Shown in pieces: positions 36,408 through 48,429 of a stretch of DNA of 64,000 nt. A program made the translations under genes and the position numbers. The DNA is from Xenia sp. Carnegie-2017 (Eukaryota > Cnidaria > Anthozoa > Malacalcyonacea > Xeniidae), in contig NW_025813447.1 in NCBI RefSeq assembly GCF_021976095.1, forward strand, positions 11,450,907 to 11,514,906, in the 5' to 3' direction. Below the pieces are notes generated by a model. That model was given only the letters and a program-made list of their open reading frames with translations, did not search any database and was not told where the DNA came from. Every line of letters begins with the position of its first letter. The stretch's first letter is position 1.

Positions 36408-39045
36408 ATGCGCAAGGCATGTTTTATTGCAAGACGGCGGCAATTTTTGAAGTGTTTTGTTGTGATTATTTTAATTTACATTTTGTTCAAAGTCCAAAAC
36501 TCTATATGGAGAGAGGAATCTGTGTTGGAAACTGAGTTACCTACATTAGTCATACAACGTGGAAATGATCATTACTTCAAGCGCAATATCAAACTGAGTT
36601 TACAAACTTACACCAGAAATAGATTTCCGTGGGAAGAGAGAAAGCAAAAAACGAAATCTTTAAATTCACTGGCGTCACACGGTCGACTTAACGTTCATAT
36701 CTGGCAGGATATATGTGGAATTGATCTTAGAAATTTAAAAATCATGTTTTATTTCCAAAATATCCTTCAAGACGATTTTATGTCAATGACACAAAATTCT
36801 CCCATGCATTGGGAAATTTTCATTTTGGTGAAAAGATATTTGGTTACATAGTTACTAAGACCACTGGAGACCACGTGTTTCAAATTCAAGGTGATTCTGT
36901 TGAATTCTGGCTTGGTAAAAACTCAAAACCATCATCTTCCAGATTGGTGTATTCAGGCAATCAGAATTTCCATACTAGAACCTTTGACTTGCTATTGATG
37001 GCTAAGACGAAATACTATTTTGAATTGTTGCATAAGAAATCTGATAAGGAAGATAATTTTAAACTCCTTTGGAAGACTCCAGGGGCATCAACATTTGTGG
37101 AGATTAGCGGGTACAATATTGCCACAATCTTGTCAGACATTTATTTGCAAGATGGTGAAATTGATAATTATAGCGAGGAGTTGAATGTTGCTGTCATTCA
37201 TAAGAAACAAAAATTTCCAATGTTAAATAAAGATGAAAAATATCGTAATAACTTGTATAAACTACCTATCATACCAAATGAAGCTTTGAAAAATGTCCTA
37301 CCCAGCTGTGAGTATTCTCCAAGTTATATTGTACATCATCAATTAAAAAACTACAAAGGTGTATGGGAAACACATTATAATTCACTGTACCCAGTTGATG
37401 ACACAAATGTAACTCGCAATGGTTGGATTTGTCTTGGAAATGATCCAATCAGAGAGAATGAGGCACTTGACATTGTTAAAATGTATATGAATTATTTCCA
37501 GAAAGCTTGTAGCAGGTAAAAAGTGGGATAGGATTTAATTTCCTAACCATTGATGTTCCAATAATCAATATGGTTACATGAAGTGAATAATTGTACACAG
37601 TATCATTACATATGTGAACATGTTGATTATTCACACATAGTACAATCCTAAGAATTAATAAGGACAGTTTTTTTTGACTCTGAAGTAACTCTTTTTGACA
37701 TTTTTTGGACTCTGAAGATGACTACCGCTAAGGTTGTCGAAACGTCAGTCAGCAACAACAAAAACAGTCCTTCTCAGGACTATACTAACCTGGACAATCT
37801 ACATTTACAAACATGTAACAGGTTTTTTTGTGACTAAGGCTAAGAATGTCAAAACATCTTTCACCAGATGTGCTTCTCACGTCTTGACTAACTTGAGCAG
37901 TGAATCAACATTTACAAACTTGTAACAATTTTTTAAAATATTAACAATCAAACATTCCTTATCAGGATTTTTCTATTTTAAAGGTGCTACAAATTGAGGA
38001 GGATTCTTAGTGTGGAGAAGAACCATGACCCTGTTAATGGTGATCGCTATCTCCTTGAACTTGAGGTCACAGATGATAAAAATGTTTCCACTTTCAGGCT
38101 CTCTGAATACATCTACAAAAGTAATAAAAAAAGTGGCATTTGTTCACCAGTGGGCTATAAATGGAACAGAAATGCTACTGTAAATATTGTGTTGACAGTT
38201 GGCGGTAGACAGGGACGATGGCTGCAACATTTTATTAATAATCTTGAAGAGATATATCAAGAAACCAAAGATGAATTCCTAAATGTTATCATTATTGATT
38301 TTCACACTAAAGATATCGATATCAAACATGCTTTGGAAAAGAGTCGATTATACCGATATGTATTGCTCCACATGAAGTCTAAATTTCATAAATCAATTGG
38401 TTTGCAGTATGCCATGACTGTGGTGACAAATCCAAATGATATTGTATTTGTGTGTGATTTACACTTGTCCATGCCTGTCACTATCGTTGATCATATACGT
38501 AAGGTGAGGTTAGTTATATTAAACGAACGTTAAATAAAATAATAATGAATTCAAAATTGAAGTACCAAATTTATAATTTTGATTGTAGCTTATGGAATTC
38601 TTTGTAAGTAGAAATACTCACCTACCTCTAGTAAAAAGAGTGCTTACTGACTTACGGTATTTACACAGGCTTATGGAAACCTTTTACAAGAACTTGAGAG
38701 CAGATCAGTTCAAAGCCGAGGGTGCAAAACTTTGACTTTTGGTCTGGGACTTGCTTTCATCTGCACTCAAGTTCTCCCAAAAGTCTCTTTGGTTTGTAAA
38801 CACAGTAAATATTGTTTATTTATGTGAAGAAAACAATGAACAAGGCAGGAGAGTAAAAGTCATTAGTTCACATTAAGTTTAGAGAATTTTTAACTTGTGT
38901 CAATAACCTATATTATAAACAGTTGAATAAACATTTGATTGTACAAAGATTGATTTTGTTTTGTATTGATCATTTGTACATGCTATCATGAATAATAAGA
39001 ATAATAAACAAAACAAACACTAAATGTAGATATGATCTTTGCACT

Positions 39046-39082
<37 letters not shown>

Positions 39083-40078
39083 TAAATTCAGGTGATTCAA
39101 CGGGATTCGAACCCATGACCCTGCGGTGCCGGTGCACTGCTCTGACCAACTGAGCTATGAAGTCACACAGTGGTCAGCAGGTCAATTTTGTTGGGCTGAT
39201 GTTTTCTCGTGAAAGGAATGTCATATGAAAGAATGTTTTATTCAGTGCTGTGTTTGAAATTAAATGTAGATATGATCTTCGCACTTTGTTGGACAATTCA
39301 ACGAGAAAAGATCAGCGAAAATCATATCTACATTTAATTTCAAACATCGCACTGCATAAAACATTCTTTCATAAAACAAACACTGTCGTTACTTTATCTA
39401 AAATATAGTTAAACAATGACAGAGAATGTAATATAATGATAAAATATTGAAATGTCTTTCATTTAATGTTTGGTTTCTGTTGTTTTTTAGCATTGTATTC
39501 AGGGGAAAACCACATTTAATGCACTTTTGATTCGTCTGGACTGTGGTTATACTGTGAATCATCCCAATGGGCGCTGGGAACACGATGGATATGGACTTAT
39601 AGCAATGTACAAGTCAGATTGGGATAGGTATGTACTTTGTATGTATAATGTAAGGTATCAATAATCGAAATAAAATCAAATCTTGGCATTTAAGCCACCA
39701 GAAGGGGAACCTCGCCATATTTGATTGGAAAACTATTATTCTATGTACGATGTATAATTTTGTTGCTTTGCAAAAAGACTACATGGATACTCAAAACATT
39801 GAATTTGGGAGATCAATCATGGAATATAATTTTTCCATTTAAAATCTATAAATCTTCTGGGTTAAAAAGAGCCTTACTCTAGAGTATTTTCTTATTTTAG
39901 AATTGGTGGCATGGACGTGGAACGATTTAGGCATGCCTGGGGTGGTGAAGACTGGGACCTAGTAGATAAAATCTTATCAGCCGGCCTGGAAATAGAACGC
40001 TTGAAGGTGCTTAACTTTTTTCATTTTTATCACACAAAAAAGGGAATGTGGAAAGATTCGGAACAAAAGTTGCCATGA
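36408..40078 (+). CDS. B4GALNT3: Beta-1,4-N-acetylgalactosaminyltransferase 3/4-like (4 exons), one base short as given
   Basis: Exons 36408-37515, 37984-38503, 39491-39627, 39901-40078, about 647 residues. ATG 36408 gives a short basic tail and a type II signal anchor (FVVIILIYILFKV), as for a Golgi enzyme. A PA14-like region follows (VHIWQDICG, GEKIFGYIVTKTTGDHVF, DSVEFWLG). The catalytic part shows NIVLTVGGRQGRW, VFVCDLHLSMP (metal/donor site equivalent), GRWEHDGYGLIAMYKSD, IGGMDVERFRHAWGGEDWD and FFHFYHTKKGMW, matching B4GALNT3/4, which transfer GalNAc to GlcNAc on glycoproteins. The frame changes in exon 1: the A run at 36737-36741 has five A; six would join NLK to NHVLFPKYPSRRFY and the rest. 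Gene 3 versus 4 cannot be decided; one ancestral gene is likely. Confidence 0.9.
37690..37820 (+). mobile_element. Short dispersed retroposon-like repeat, copy C (B4GALNT intron 1)
   Basis: Carries the hammerhead-like core (CTGAAGA, GACTACC/GGTTGTC hairpin, GAAACGTCAGTC) and the right end CAAACATGTAAC of the family, but lacks the left inverted end. No clear target duplication. The chance reading frame running through it is not a gene. Confidence 0.65.
39022..39372 (-). mobile_element. tRNA-derived SINE-like element (B4GALNT intron 2)
   Basis: Flanked by the perfect 12-bp direct repeat AAAACAAACACT (39010-39021 and 39373-39384). On the minus strand it contains a pol III A box (TAGCTCAGTTGG) and B box (GGTTCGAATCC) spaced as in a tRNA, near 39150-39090. 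The anticodon arm does not pair well, so it is a SINE head rather than a tRNA gene. One end carries an inverted copy of its own tail (AAATGTAGATATGATCTTCG around 39262 against 39340). Confidence 0.7.
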
Positions 40079-40746
40079 AAATTTATTGTCGCATCAAGAT
40101 TGAAAATTCTTTAAAAGGGACAACATATAATACCGGCTGCTAGTTGAATAAAAAAAATAAAAAATGTTTTGTAATAATATTTTTCAATCCGATTCATTCC
40201 TTTGATGTGTGAAGAACTAGATGGTCAGCCTTCGTTTATCATTGAAGACCTTATATTTTTAATGTCTGTCACTATGCTAAGCCCACACGTGCATAAAATA
40301 TTGTTAGCTACGTTGATTCAAGCACGAAAGATTTTCCTCCATTGGAAATGTAATGCACAAGTGAGATTAGCACAGTGATCGGGCTTCGAAATTTTACAAT
40401 AGCTTAATTTCTAAACGTCATTTTTATGTACACCTTGTAGAATGCTAATTAGAAGAAATCAAATGTTAACTTTGGCTAATAAACACAATAAGAAAAAATG
40501 AGATGAAATTAACAACCTAGAGGGTTTATCAAATCATGTTTGACATCAGTCGACATTTAGATTCTGCATGATTCAGCTGTAGTTGTTCCCCAAAGAGGCT
40601 TAAATGTTTGGGATTTTCTGAAGCTGAAATATACATATTTATCTATATTGTGTTTAATTGCATTTACCGCTCTATTGGGATTAATCACTTCAAAGTGATG
40701 ATCGTGCAAATTCTAAATGTCGGTTGATTTCACAATGTACAATTGA

Positions 40747-40866
40747 CGACACACCTAGTAAATGACCAATCAGAACACAACAGTTTAGGACACACCTAGT
40801 AAATGACCAATCAGAACACAGCACGTTTACAACACACCTAGTCACTGACCAATCAGAACACAACGA
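40747..40866. repeat. Three 41-42-bp repeats, each with a CCAAT box
   Basis: Units begin near 40751, 40792 and 40834 and each contains GACCAATCAGAACACA, a good match to an NF-Y CCAAT site. Spacing is 41 and 42 bp, about four helix turns. Sequence downstream (40870-40980) ends in a donor-like CAG|GTAAACG at about 40980 and might be a noncoding first exon. No coding exon follows that I can support. Confidence 0.6.
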
Positions 40867-41407
40867 CTTAAAACGTGCCGTATGAACGTGAAAGTCTGTA
40901 GTTGCACGAAGAACAGTTAGCCGAAGTCGAAATTATTCCACAGTGAAATATCTCTTGGAGTGCTTTGAAGAATTGTACAGGTAAACGTCTTGTTTCATGT
41001 TCTTTTGCATTGAGTAAACATTGGGACACTGCATGTGATGTTCATTAATGCAAAGTGCAGTGTGGCCTTTCCTTAAAGTTTTCGTCTTAGTAACTTTTCT
41101 TTCCTCTATGCTCAATTTTAGACATGAACATTCTTCTCTTAAACGACAAATAGTCATCAAATGAGATTGAGAAACAACGAACAAATGTTGGTGTATTCAC
41201 CATGATCGTGGACTCTACAATTAAAGAAACTGGTTCTTGTTCACAGCGGTTGAAGAGAATTGTGGCTGTTGTCGACCATTTCCTTCTTCCCTTGAACTAC
41301 ATTACGAGTGAATAAAATGTTCAATGTAAGTATGTTATCAATGTTTTTCATTTATGGAAGTATAGTGTGAACTGACATTGGCTTCAATTGTCTTATGTAG
41401 AAACCTT

Positions 41408-41825
41408 CTGATCAAGAATGGACAATATACGTACTTTAATGAATTCTTCTGAACAATGATCAAGAATGAACAGCATACTTTAACGAGTTCTGAAGAATGA
41501 TCAAGAATGAACAGCATACTTTAACGAGTTCTCTGAAGAATGATCAAGAATGAACAATATACTTTAATGAAGACCTTTGAACAATGATCAAGAATGAACA
41601 GCATACTTTAACGAGTTCTCTGAACAATGATCAAGAATGAACAGCATACTTTAACGAGTCCTCTGAACACTGATCTAGAATGGACAATATACTTTAATGA
41701 AGACCTTTGAACAATGATCAAGAATGAACAGCATACTGTAATGAAGTCTTTTGAACAATGATCAAGAATGAACAATATACTTTGATGAAGTCTTTTGAAC
41801 AATGATCAAGAATAAGCAACATACT
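41408..41825. repeat. About 42-bp minisatellite
   Basis: About ten copies of a unit containing GATCAAGAATGAACAGCATA. Some copies differ at the following CTTTAACGAG segment. Confidence 0.85.
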
Positions 41826-42829
41826 TTATTGAGATTGAAAAATACGTGACTTCTAATGTCCTAAAGTCCATCTCTACAAAGAATGCAAACACTAAACACT
41901 ATTCTGGAGCAATGCATCCATCAGCCTAACGCCTGTTTCCATGGACAAGTCAATATTATAAACTTTTCAAAATCATTTTTCGTTGGCATTTTCCTGCGAA
42001 GATCGCGACTGGTCAATCAATCGCAATGATGAATAAAACCACGCCACTATCGAACGCCCAAATCTCAACATTATTTCATTGAAAATTTTTCGTAATAAAA
42101 ACATGGAATTTTTTTAACATAAAAATCCAAAACCTATAAATCCTAATTTTCCGACTGGCTGTCGATATTTCCCATTTGATGCCGTAGGTGACATGCACAG
42201 TTGCAAGAAATGGCCAATCTTGTTTCTGTGCTTGCCATCGTCGACATAAAAGCGGGGATGTTTGTCAGGTAGCCTGAAAATTGGATACGATGGTTTCTCC
42301 ATCAACGTTCTAAATTTTTCAAAAAACTATTTTGGGCTTTTTTGTGGCTGTCCTTGCTCAGCATCGGATCATTTCATCTTCACAATTGGCAAAGGATTCG
42401 TCGTTCATCGTAGTCTGTCGTCGAACTGCCAAAGATTCGTCGAAAACCGTGAGTGTAATAATAATAAACCTTTTATTTAGTCAGGCCTGTTAACAGGTCA
42501 AATCTCTAATATAATTCGGGCAATAGCAACAAAAAATCCTGGTGTTCAGTATATTCCACTGTAAGGCTATTTTTTAATGCAGGTTTGCAAATAAACATAT
42601 TTAAAGAAATTTACATCTGCATTTTCAAAAATAGTCATAAGAGGTGATAAAAGTGTTCTTTTGATTGGAATAATCCAATTGTGTTTTTCGGTGCTGCTTT
42701 AATTATTTTTACAATTCGTTTATTAGTAAGCGTGAATTTGTATCAACTATTTTAAGTCTGTGACTGACATGCAACAATTGTGTTGTTTTATGTAATTTAC
42801 CTTGGAAAAACCTCTGTGTGAATATACTG
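41826..42829. other. Gene-poor spacer, nothing recognised
   Basis: AT-rich sequence with short chance reading frames on both strands (for example 42114-42305 and 42262-42480). No repeat or gene can be supported. Confidence 0.4.
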
Positions 42830-43270
42830 ATTTAAGGAGCTACGCATGATCGCAGCGGCTGTTGCCTCGCAGAAGGATAGACAGGACCATAGCTTAGAAT
42901 CGGAAATGCAAGTGAAGTTTGGCCAAAGGAAGGCAACTTCAACTTGGGGTTAGTGGGTACAAATGGTACCTTAGCGTAGAGGATGCAAATAGCATCTGTA
43001 AGAAGACCTTTGAAGACTGGATCAAGCGAGCAAGGCCTATTGAAGACCAAGGGAAGATCGTGGTTTTGGTGGAAAGAAAAATATCTCTCCCCTAGTACGG
43101 TAAGAGCATGCAGTCGTTGTAGTTGGCCAATTTCATGAACGGCTTTCTACATTGGCTATTAAGGCACTCCTGCATGGATCCCCTATAATGCATGAGTAGT
43201 TCAACCCACCTCGGTTGGAGGTCGCCCGTAGGTGCAACATGCACTAGGTTAAGTTAAGTTAAGGGCATGA
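42830..43270 (+). repeat. GC-richer block with a TTAAG-like tail, possible LINE 3' end remnant
   Basis: Base composition differs from the AT-rich surroundings. The block ends near 43265 in short GTTAA repeats (GGTTAAGTTAAGTTAAGG), as some non-LTR retrotransposons do. No reverse transcriptase or endonuclease motif is visible, so the assignment is only a suggestion. Confidence 0.25.
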
Positions 43271-44040
43271 TGGGTTACCTCCTTCACGGGGCATTCCTTT
43301 TCAGGGCGGAATTCCGGTGTCATGCGCAGGTAGGAAGTTTAGATAGCTTAGGCATGCGCTGTAGTTGCGGCGGGTAGTTGCTACGCTCAGATAACGACTG
43401 TGGGGTTTGTACCTCTGAAGGATAAACCTCACTATCAAGAGAAATGAGTGAATTTTAAATGCTTGGAAGAAAACTTTCAATCTTGTCACTCATTCCTAAA
43501 TCGACAAATAGATACTCGAGAAACGTATTTATTTTGTTAAGACATTTACAGTTTAGGGGCGGCGTGGCAATTACTGTAAATGTGTAAAAGGACATGTTGT
43601 TTTCTTATGAAGAAAACTTCATTCCTGGGAATTTCAATGCTGCAAGCCACAGCGAAAGCAGGCATAAAAATAAATTAATACACCAGGTCTAAGTATGCGG
43701 AATGCCTTCATAATAATCAATATAATCAATAAGAAAACACAGTTTCAATAAAAGTACATTGTTTTGTTTTTTATAATGGTTAATATGAAGACAAACCGCA
43801 GACCTTGTCACATATTTTACTTAATAGTTACACAAAGGTTTCCATGTTCACCATTTGCGTGTCTATCAAAGTCAACTATGTGATAATTGTCAAACTTAAA
43901 CATAATTTAAATCAAGCGCTGCCGGTTGTTTGGTTAAATTATCGCCACTCTTCGATAACCAAACTTAACGTGTGCTTCTTCAAGTGATTTCAAAAAACAT
44001 TGAATATCGTCCGACCGTACAAGTTATCTTGAAGTACTTT

Positions 44041-44177
44041 AATCTAATCCATGTCATACAGTCAGCGCTTGCTCCAATTTTAGGCGTTAGTGGCACCGGG
44101 CGCGCAAAGCACTGAACAGTGCAAAACAGGGACGCTTAGGTGGCGCTAGGTGCGACTGTTTTGGTTATGGATTAGAT
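44041..44177. mobile_element. Small MITE-like element
   Basis: Inverted ends ATCTAATCCAT (44042-44052) and ATGGATTAGAT (44167-44177), followed inward by CAGTC and GACTG. The interior is GC-rich against an AT-rich background. No coding capacity and no clear target duplication. Confidence 0.4.
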
Positions 44178-45650
44178 AAGAAAAACACACGTTGCAAGAA
44201 ATTCCCATCAAATATATAATTTTCTCAGGCAAAGAAGAAAATTATCCAGTTCAGTGATCGGTTTAGTTTTGCTTTACATATATGTACGTTAAAATGGCGA
44301 ATTACTTCCGAAACTGTAGTATATCTTTGACTACAAAAAATTTTGGACTTGAAGGTGCGTTTTGAAAAAATTTCACGGTTTCTTCTATTTTTTTGGCTTT
44401 TTGCATCGTTTCAAAGGTATGTAAAGTTTATTGTTTATATACATGGGTCCCCAGGCGCGGAACTTCGGCTTAAATCCCTGGTGGTTTTTTCCTGTTCAGT
44501 ATTCTCCAAATTCTCGTACCTTTGTGTTCGGTATTGGTTTATACCGTTCAGGTTTTTCCATTAGGGATTTTTTATTTCGGTTAAGTCATAAAAAAACAGT
44601 GACCTTGGTGTGGGACTAAACTTGTACTACTTGTCATTTCCAACCATGGAACAAAAAGAAATGCAATTTGAAGGTTATGAATGCTTAGCTGAGCGAACCT
44701 AGGGTCTATCAGCTAAAATTTACAGCCGTCTTACTTTACGTTATAAAGTCTGCTTTTTAGAACAGTTTGGATGATTTTAGTTTAATCATTTTTCATATTT
44801 ATTTACTTAACACATAATGTAATTGTGGAAGTTTATTTGCATGTATTTGAGCGCTCAAAGTTGGCCTTTAAGCATTTTAATGTTGAACCGGCGGTATAAA
44901 AAAGATCATAATTGTTTATTGTTTGTGACCTTAAATTGTGAAGTGTAATTGAACGAAAAAGCTCTTGACCTGGTTTTTTTCTTTTACGATCAAGCAATAA
45001 CTTACCAACTTTAATCTTCAAAAATTCTACGAAGATCAAAATTTGGAACTATAGAATATCCGAAATATGTTCAATAGCCAAAATCGTCTGAACTTTCTAA
45101 AAAACAGCCGAATTGGTGTATCTTTAAAGAGCGGTACAATTTAGTCTTTGGGTTCGATTCCCAATACACTGTTTTTTAGTATATGCGACAATTAGCAATT
45201 TCCTATTGTTATAAATGCAAAAGGTTGAATTTTTTTTATGAAATAAATTACATCTTTATTCTTTTCTGTGTTTAAAGAGTTAAACATCTCTATGTACTCT
45301 AGTGTAATATAGGAAAGCGTATTTGGTGCTGTATATATATAAAAAATAATTGTATTTTAAAGATGTAATTTTCTTGACAATGCGCGTGGTCTGCTTGGGA
45401 CACTAATATCTTCGACATTCATTTTCTCAAATGAAGTTTTTAACAAGTAGAAAAATTTGTTTTCTTGGCAAAGATCGTGATTTTCTTTCTTTATAAATAT
45501 GTTAAAGTATCTGGTGGACTTGGTTTTAGTGTATGAAGTGAATTTACAACCTATATATTTTTTTGTAAATATGACATAAAAATATCCAGGAATGCTTCAT
45601 TAAATTTTTGGTTTTCAAAGAATCTGTAGAAGTGACTATTGATACTTGCC
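44178..45650. other. Gene-poor spacer before the satellite block
   Basis: AT-rich. A B-box-like GGTTCGATTCCC at about 45149 lacks a foldable tRNA around it. Nothing else is recognised. Confidence 0.4.
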
Positions 45651-45654
45651 TTAA

Positions 45655-46085
45655 ATTTTTAGAAATATAGTCTTCCCGCGAAATGTGTGAAATATAGTCT
45701 TTTGCGTAAAAATGCGTGAATTATATAGTCTTTTACTTGAAAATACATGAACTATAGTCTTTTGCATGAAAATGGTGAAATATAGTCTTTCCCATGAAAA
45801 TGCATGACATACAGTCTTTGGCGTGTAAATGCGTAAACTATAGTGAACCTGTAGTCTTTTGCATGAAAATGGTGAAATATAGTCTTTCCCATGAAAATGC
45901 ATGACATACAGTCTTTCACGTGTAAATGCGTAAACTATAGTGAACTATAGTCTTTTGCATGAAATATAGTCTTTTGCATGAAAATGGTGAAATTTAGTCT
46001 TTGCCATGAAAAATGCGTGAAATGTACTGTTTAACGTAAAAATGTGTAAACTGTATGCTTTTGCATGAAATATTGTCATTGCAAT
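45655..46085 (-). repeat. Satellite family, inverted part
   Basis: About ten copies of a unit with ATAGTCTTTTGCATGAAAAT. This is the reverse complement of the family filling 46720-51140. Chance reading frames through it are not genes. Confidence 0.85.
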
Positions 46086-46149
46086 AAAAATGCGTGTTTG
46101 GCGTTAAAACACGTGGTCATGAACGACATGAACGGTGGTCATTGTGAGT

Positions 46150-46395
46150 TGCAAATTACAATGTTATTGTTTAATCGATTACATAATTACATTGTAAGCG
46201 ATTACATGATTAAAGTGTAATCGATTACACAAGAACATTGTAATCGATTACATAATTACATTGTAATCAATTACACGATTACAGTGTAATATATTAGGCG
46301 ACTATAGTGTAATCGTTTATACTATTATAGTGTAATCGATTACACGATTGCAGTGCATGATTACATTGTAATCATCAATACATGATTACACTGTG
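46150..46395. repeat. Palindromic repeats built on TAATCGATTACA
   Basis: About a dozen degenerate copies of GTGTAATCGATTACA, which is nearly self-complementary. They lie at the point where the satellite changes orientation. Confidence 0.85.
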
Positions 46396-46429
46396 GTACT
46401 TCATTCATGCATTTTCACAAAATTTCACA

Positions 46430-46680
46430 CAAAGGTAGACACAAACATAGACATAAAGGTAGACATATAGGTAGACATAAAGGTAGACATAAAGGTAGAC
46501 ATAAAGGTAGACATAAAGGTAGACATAAAGGTAGACATAAAGGTAGACATAAAGGTAGACATAAAGGTAGACATAAAGGTAGACATTAAGGTAGACATTA
46601 AGGTAGACATTAAGGTAAATATAAAGGTAGACATTAAGGTAGACATTAAGGTATACATTTAATCAGACCTAAAGTAGACA
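46430..46680. repeat. 12-bp array GGTAGACATAAA, left copy
   Basis: About twenty units, the first part nearly perfect. It is introduced by GGTAGACACAAACATAGACA, the same lead-in as the array at 51150. Confidence 0.9.
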
Positions 46681-48429
46681 AAGGTTGACAGAATGGTAAT
46701 TATAAAGGTAGACACACGTTTTTTCTCATTTTCACACTGACTATAACTCACGCATTATCACACATTTTCAAGCCAAAGTCTATAGTCTTTGCATTTTCAC
46801 ACATTTTGATGCCAAAGAATATAGTCTTTGTATTTTTACACATTTAGATGTCAAAGACTATAGTTTTGCATTTTCACAAACTTTCAAGCCAAAGTCTATA
46901 GTCTTTGCATTTTTCACATTGTCATGAAAAAGACTAAAGTCTTTGCATTTTCACACATGTTCAAGCGAAATTCTATAGACTTTGCATTTTTCACATTGTC
47001 ATGCCAAAGACTATAGTCTTTGCATTTCACGCATTGTCATGCCAAAGACCATAGTTCATGCATTTTCACACATTTTCATGCCAAAGTCTATAGTCTTTGC
47101 ATTTTCACACATTTTGATGCCAAAGAATATAGTCATTGTATTTTTACACATTTTGATGTCAAAGACTATAGTTTTGCATTTTCACAAACTTTCTAGCCAA
47201 AGTCTATAGTCTTTGCATTTTTCACATTGTCATGAAAAAGACTTAAAGTCTTGGCATTTTCACACAATTTCAAGCGAAATGTTATAGACTTTGCATTTTT
47301 CACATTGTCATGCCAAAGACAAATTTTCACACATTTGCATTTTCACACATTTTCTTACAAAAGAATATAGTCTTTGCATTTCACACATTTTCATGCCAAA
47401 GACTATACTCTTTGCATTTTTACACATTTTGATGCTAAAGACAATAGTCTTTGCATTTTCACGCATTTTCATGCCAAAGGCTATAGTTCATACGTTTTCA
47501 CACATTTTCATGTCGAAGACTATAGTCTTTGCATTTTTACACATTTTTATGCCGAAGACTATAGATCTTCCATTTTCAAAAACCAAGTCTATAGTCTTTC
47601 ATTTCACATTTTATGCCAAAGACTATAGTCTTTTTCTTCAAGGAAAAGTCTATAGACTTTGCATTTTTCACATTGTCATACCAAAGACAATAGTCTTTGC
47701 ATTTTCACACATTTTCATGCCAAAGGCTATAGCTCACGCATTGTCATACCAAAGACTATAGTTCATACGTTTTCACACATTTTCATGTCGAAGACTATAA
47801 TTTATGCATTTTTACGCATTTTCATTCTTAAGTCTATAATTCATGCATTTTCACGCATTTTCATTCCAAAGACTATAGTTCATACATTTTCATGCGAAAG
47901 ACTATAGTTTATGCATTTTCACGCATTTTCTTGTCAAAGTCTATAGTTCATGCTTTTTCATGTTAAAGACAATAGTTCTTGCATTTTCATACATTTTCAT
48001 TGTCAAATCTATAGTCCATGCATTTTCACATTTTCATGCCAAAGACTATATTTCATACATTTTATGTAAAAGACTCTAGTTCAAGCATTTTCATGCCAAA
48101 ACTATACTTTACGCATTTTCATACCAAAGACTATTGTTCACGCATTTTCATGCCAAAGACTATAGTTTATGCATATTCAAACATTCTCATGCCAAAATCT
48201 ATAGGTCATGCATTTTCACACATTTTCGTACCAAAGACTATAGTTCACGCATTTTCATGCCCTAGTTCACGCTTTTTCACACATTTTCATGCCAAAGACT
48301 ATAGTTCATGCTTTTCCATGCCAAAGACTATAGTTTACTCTTTTTCACGCAAGGACTATTATTCACGCATTTTCACAAGTTTTCATATTTTTTCACACAA
48401 AGACTATAATTAATGCATTTTCACAAATT

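Noticed and set aside
37734-37925. 63-codon plus-strand frame, and the related frame at 58854-59210
   Set aside because: Both run through copies of the dispersed hammerhead-like repeat.
39082-39170. Possible tRNA gene on the minus strand
   Set aside because: A and B boxes are good but the anticodon arm does not pair, and the unit sits within a SINE flanked by target duplications.
45100-45175. B-box-like GGTTCGATTCCC suggesting a tRNA
   Set aside because: No matching acceptor or anticodon stem can be folded around it.
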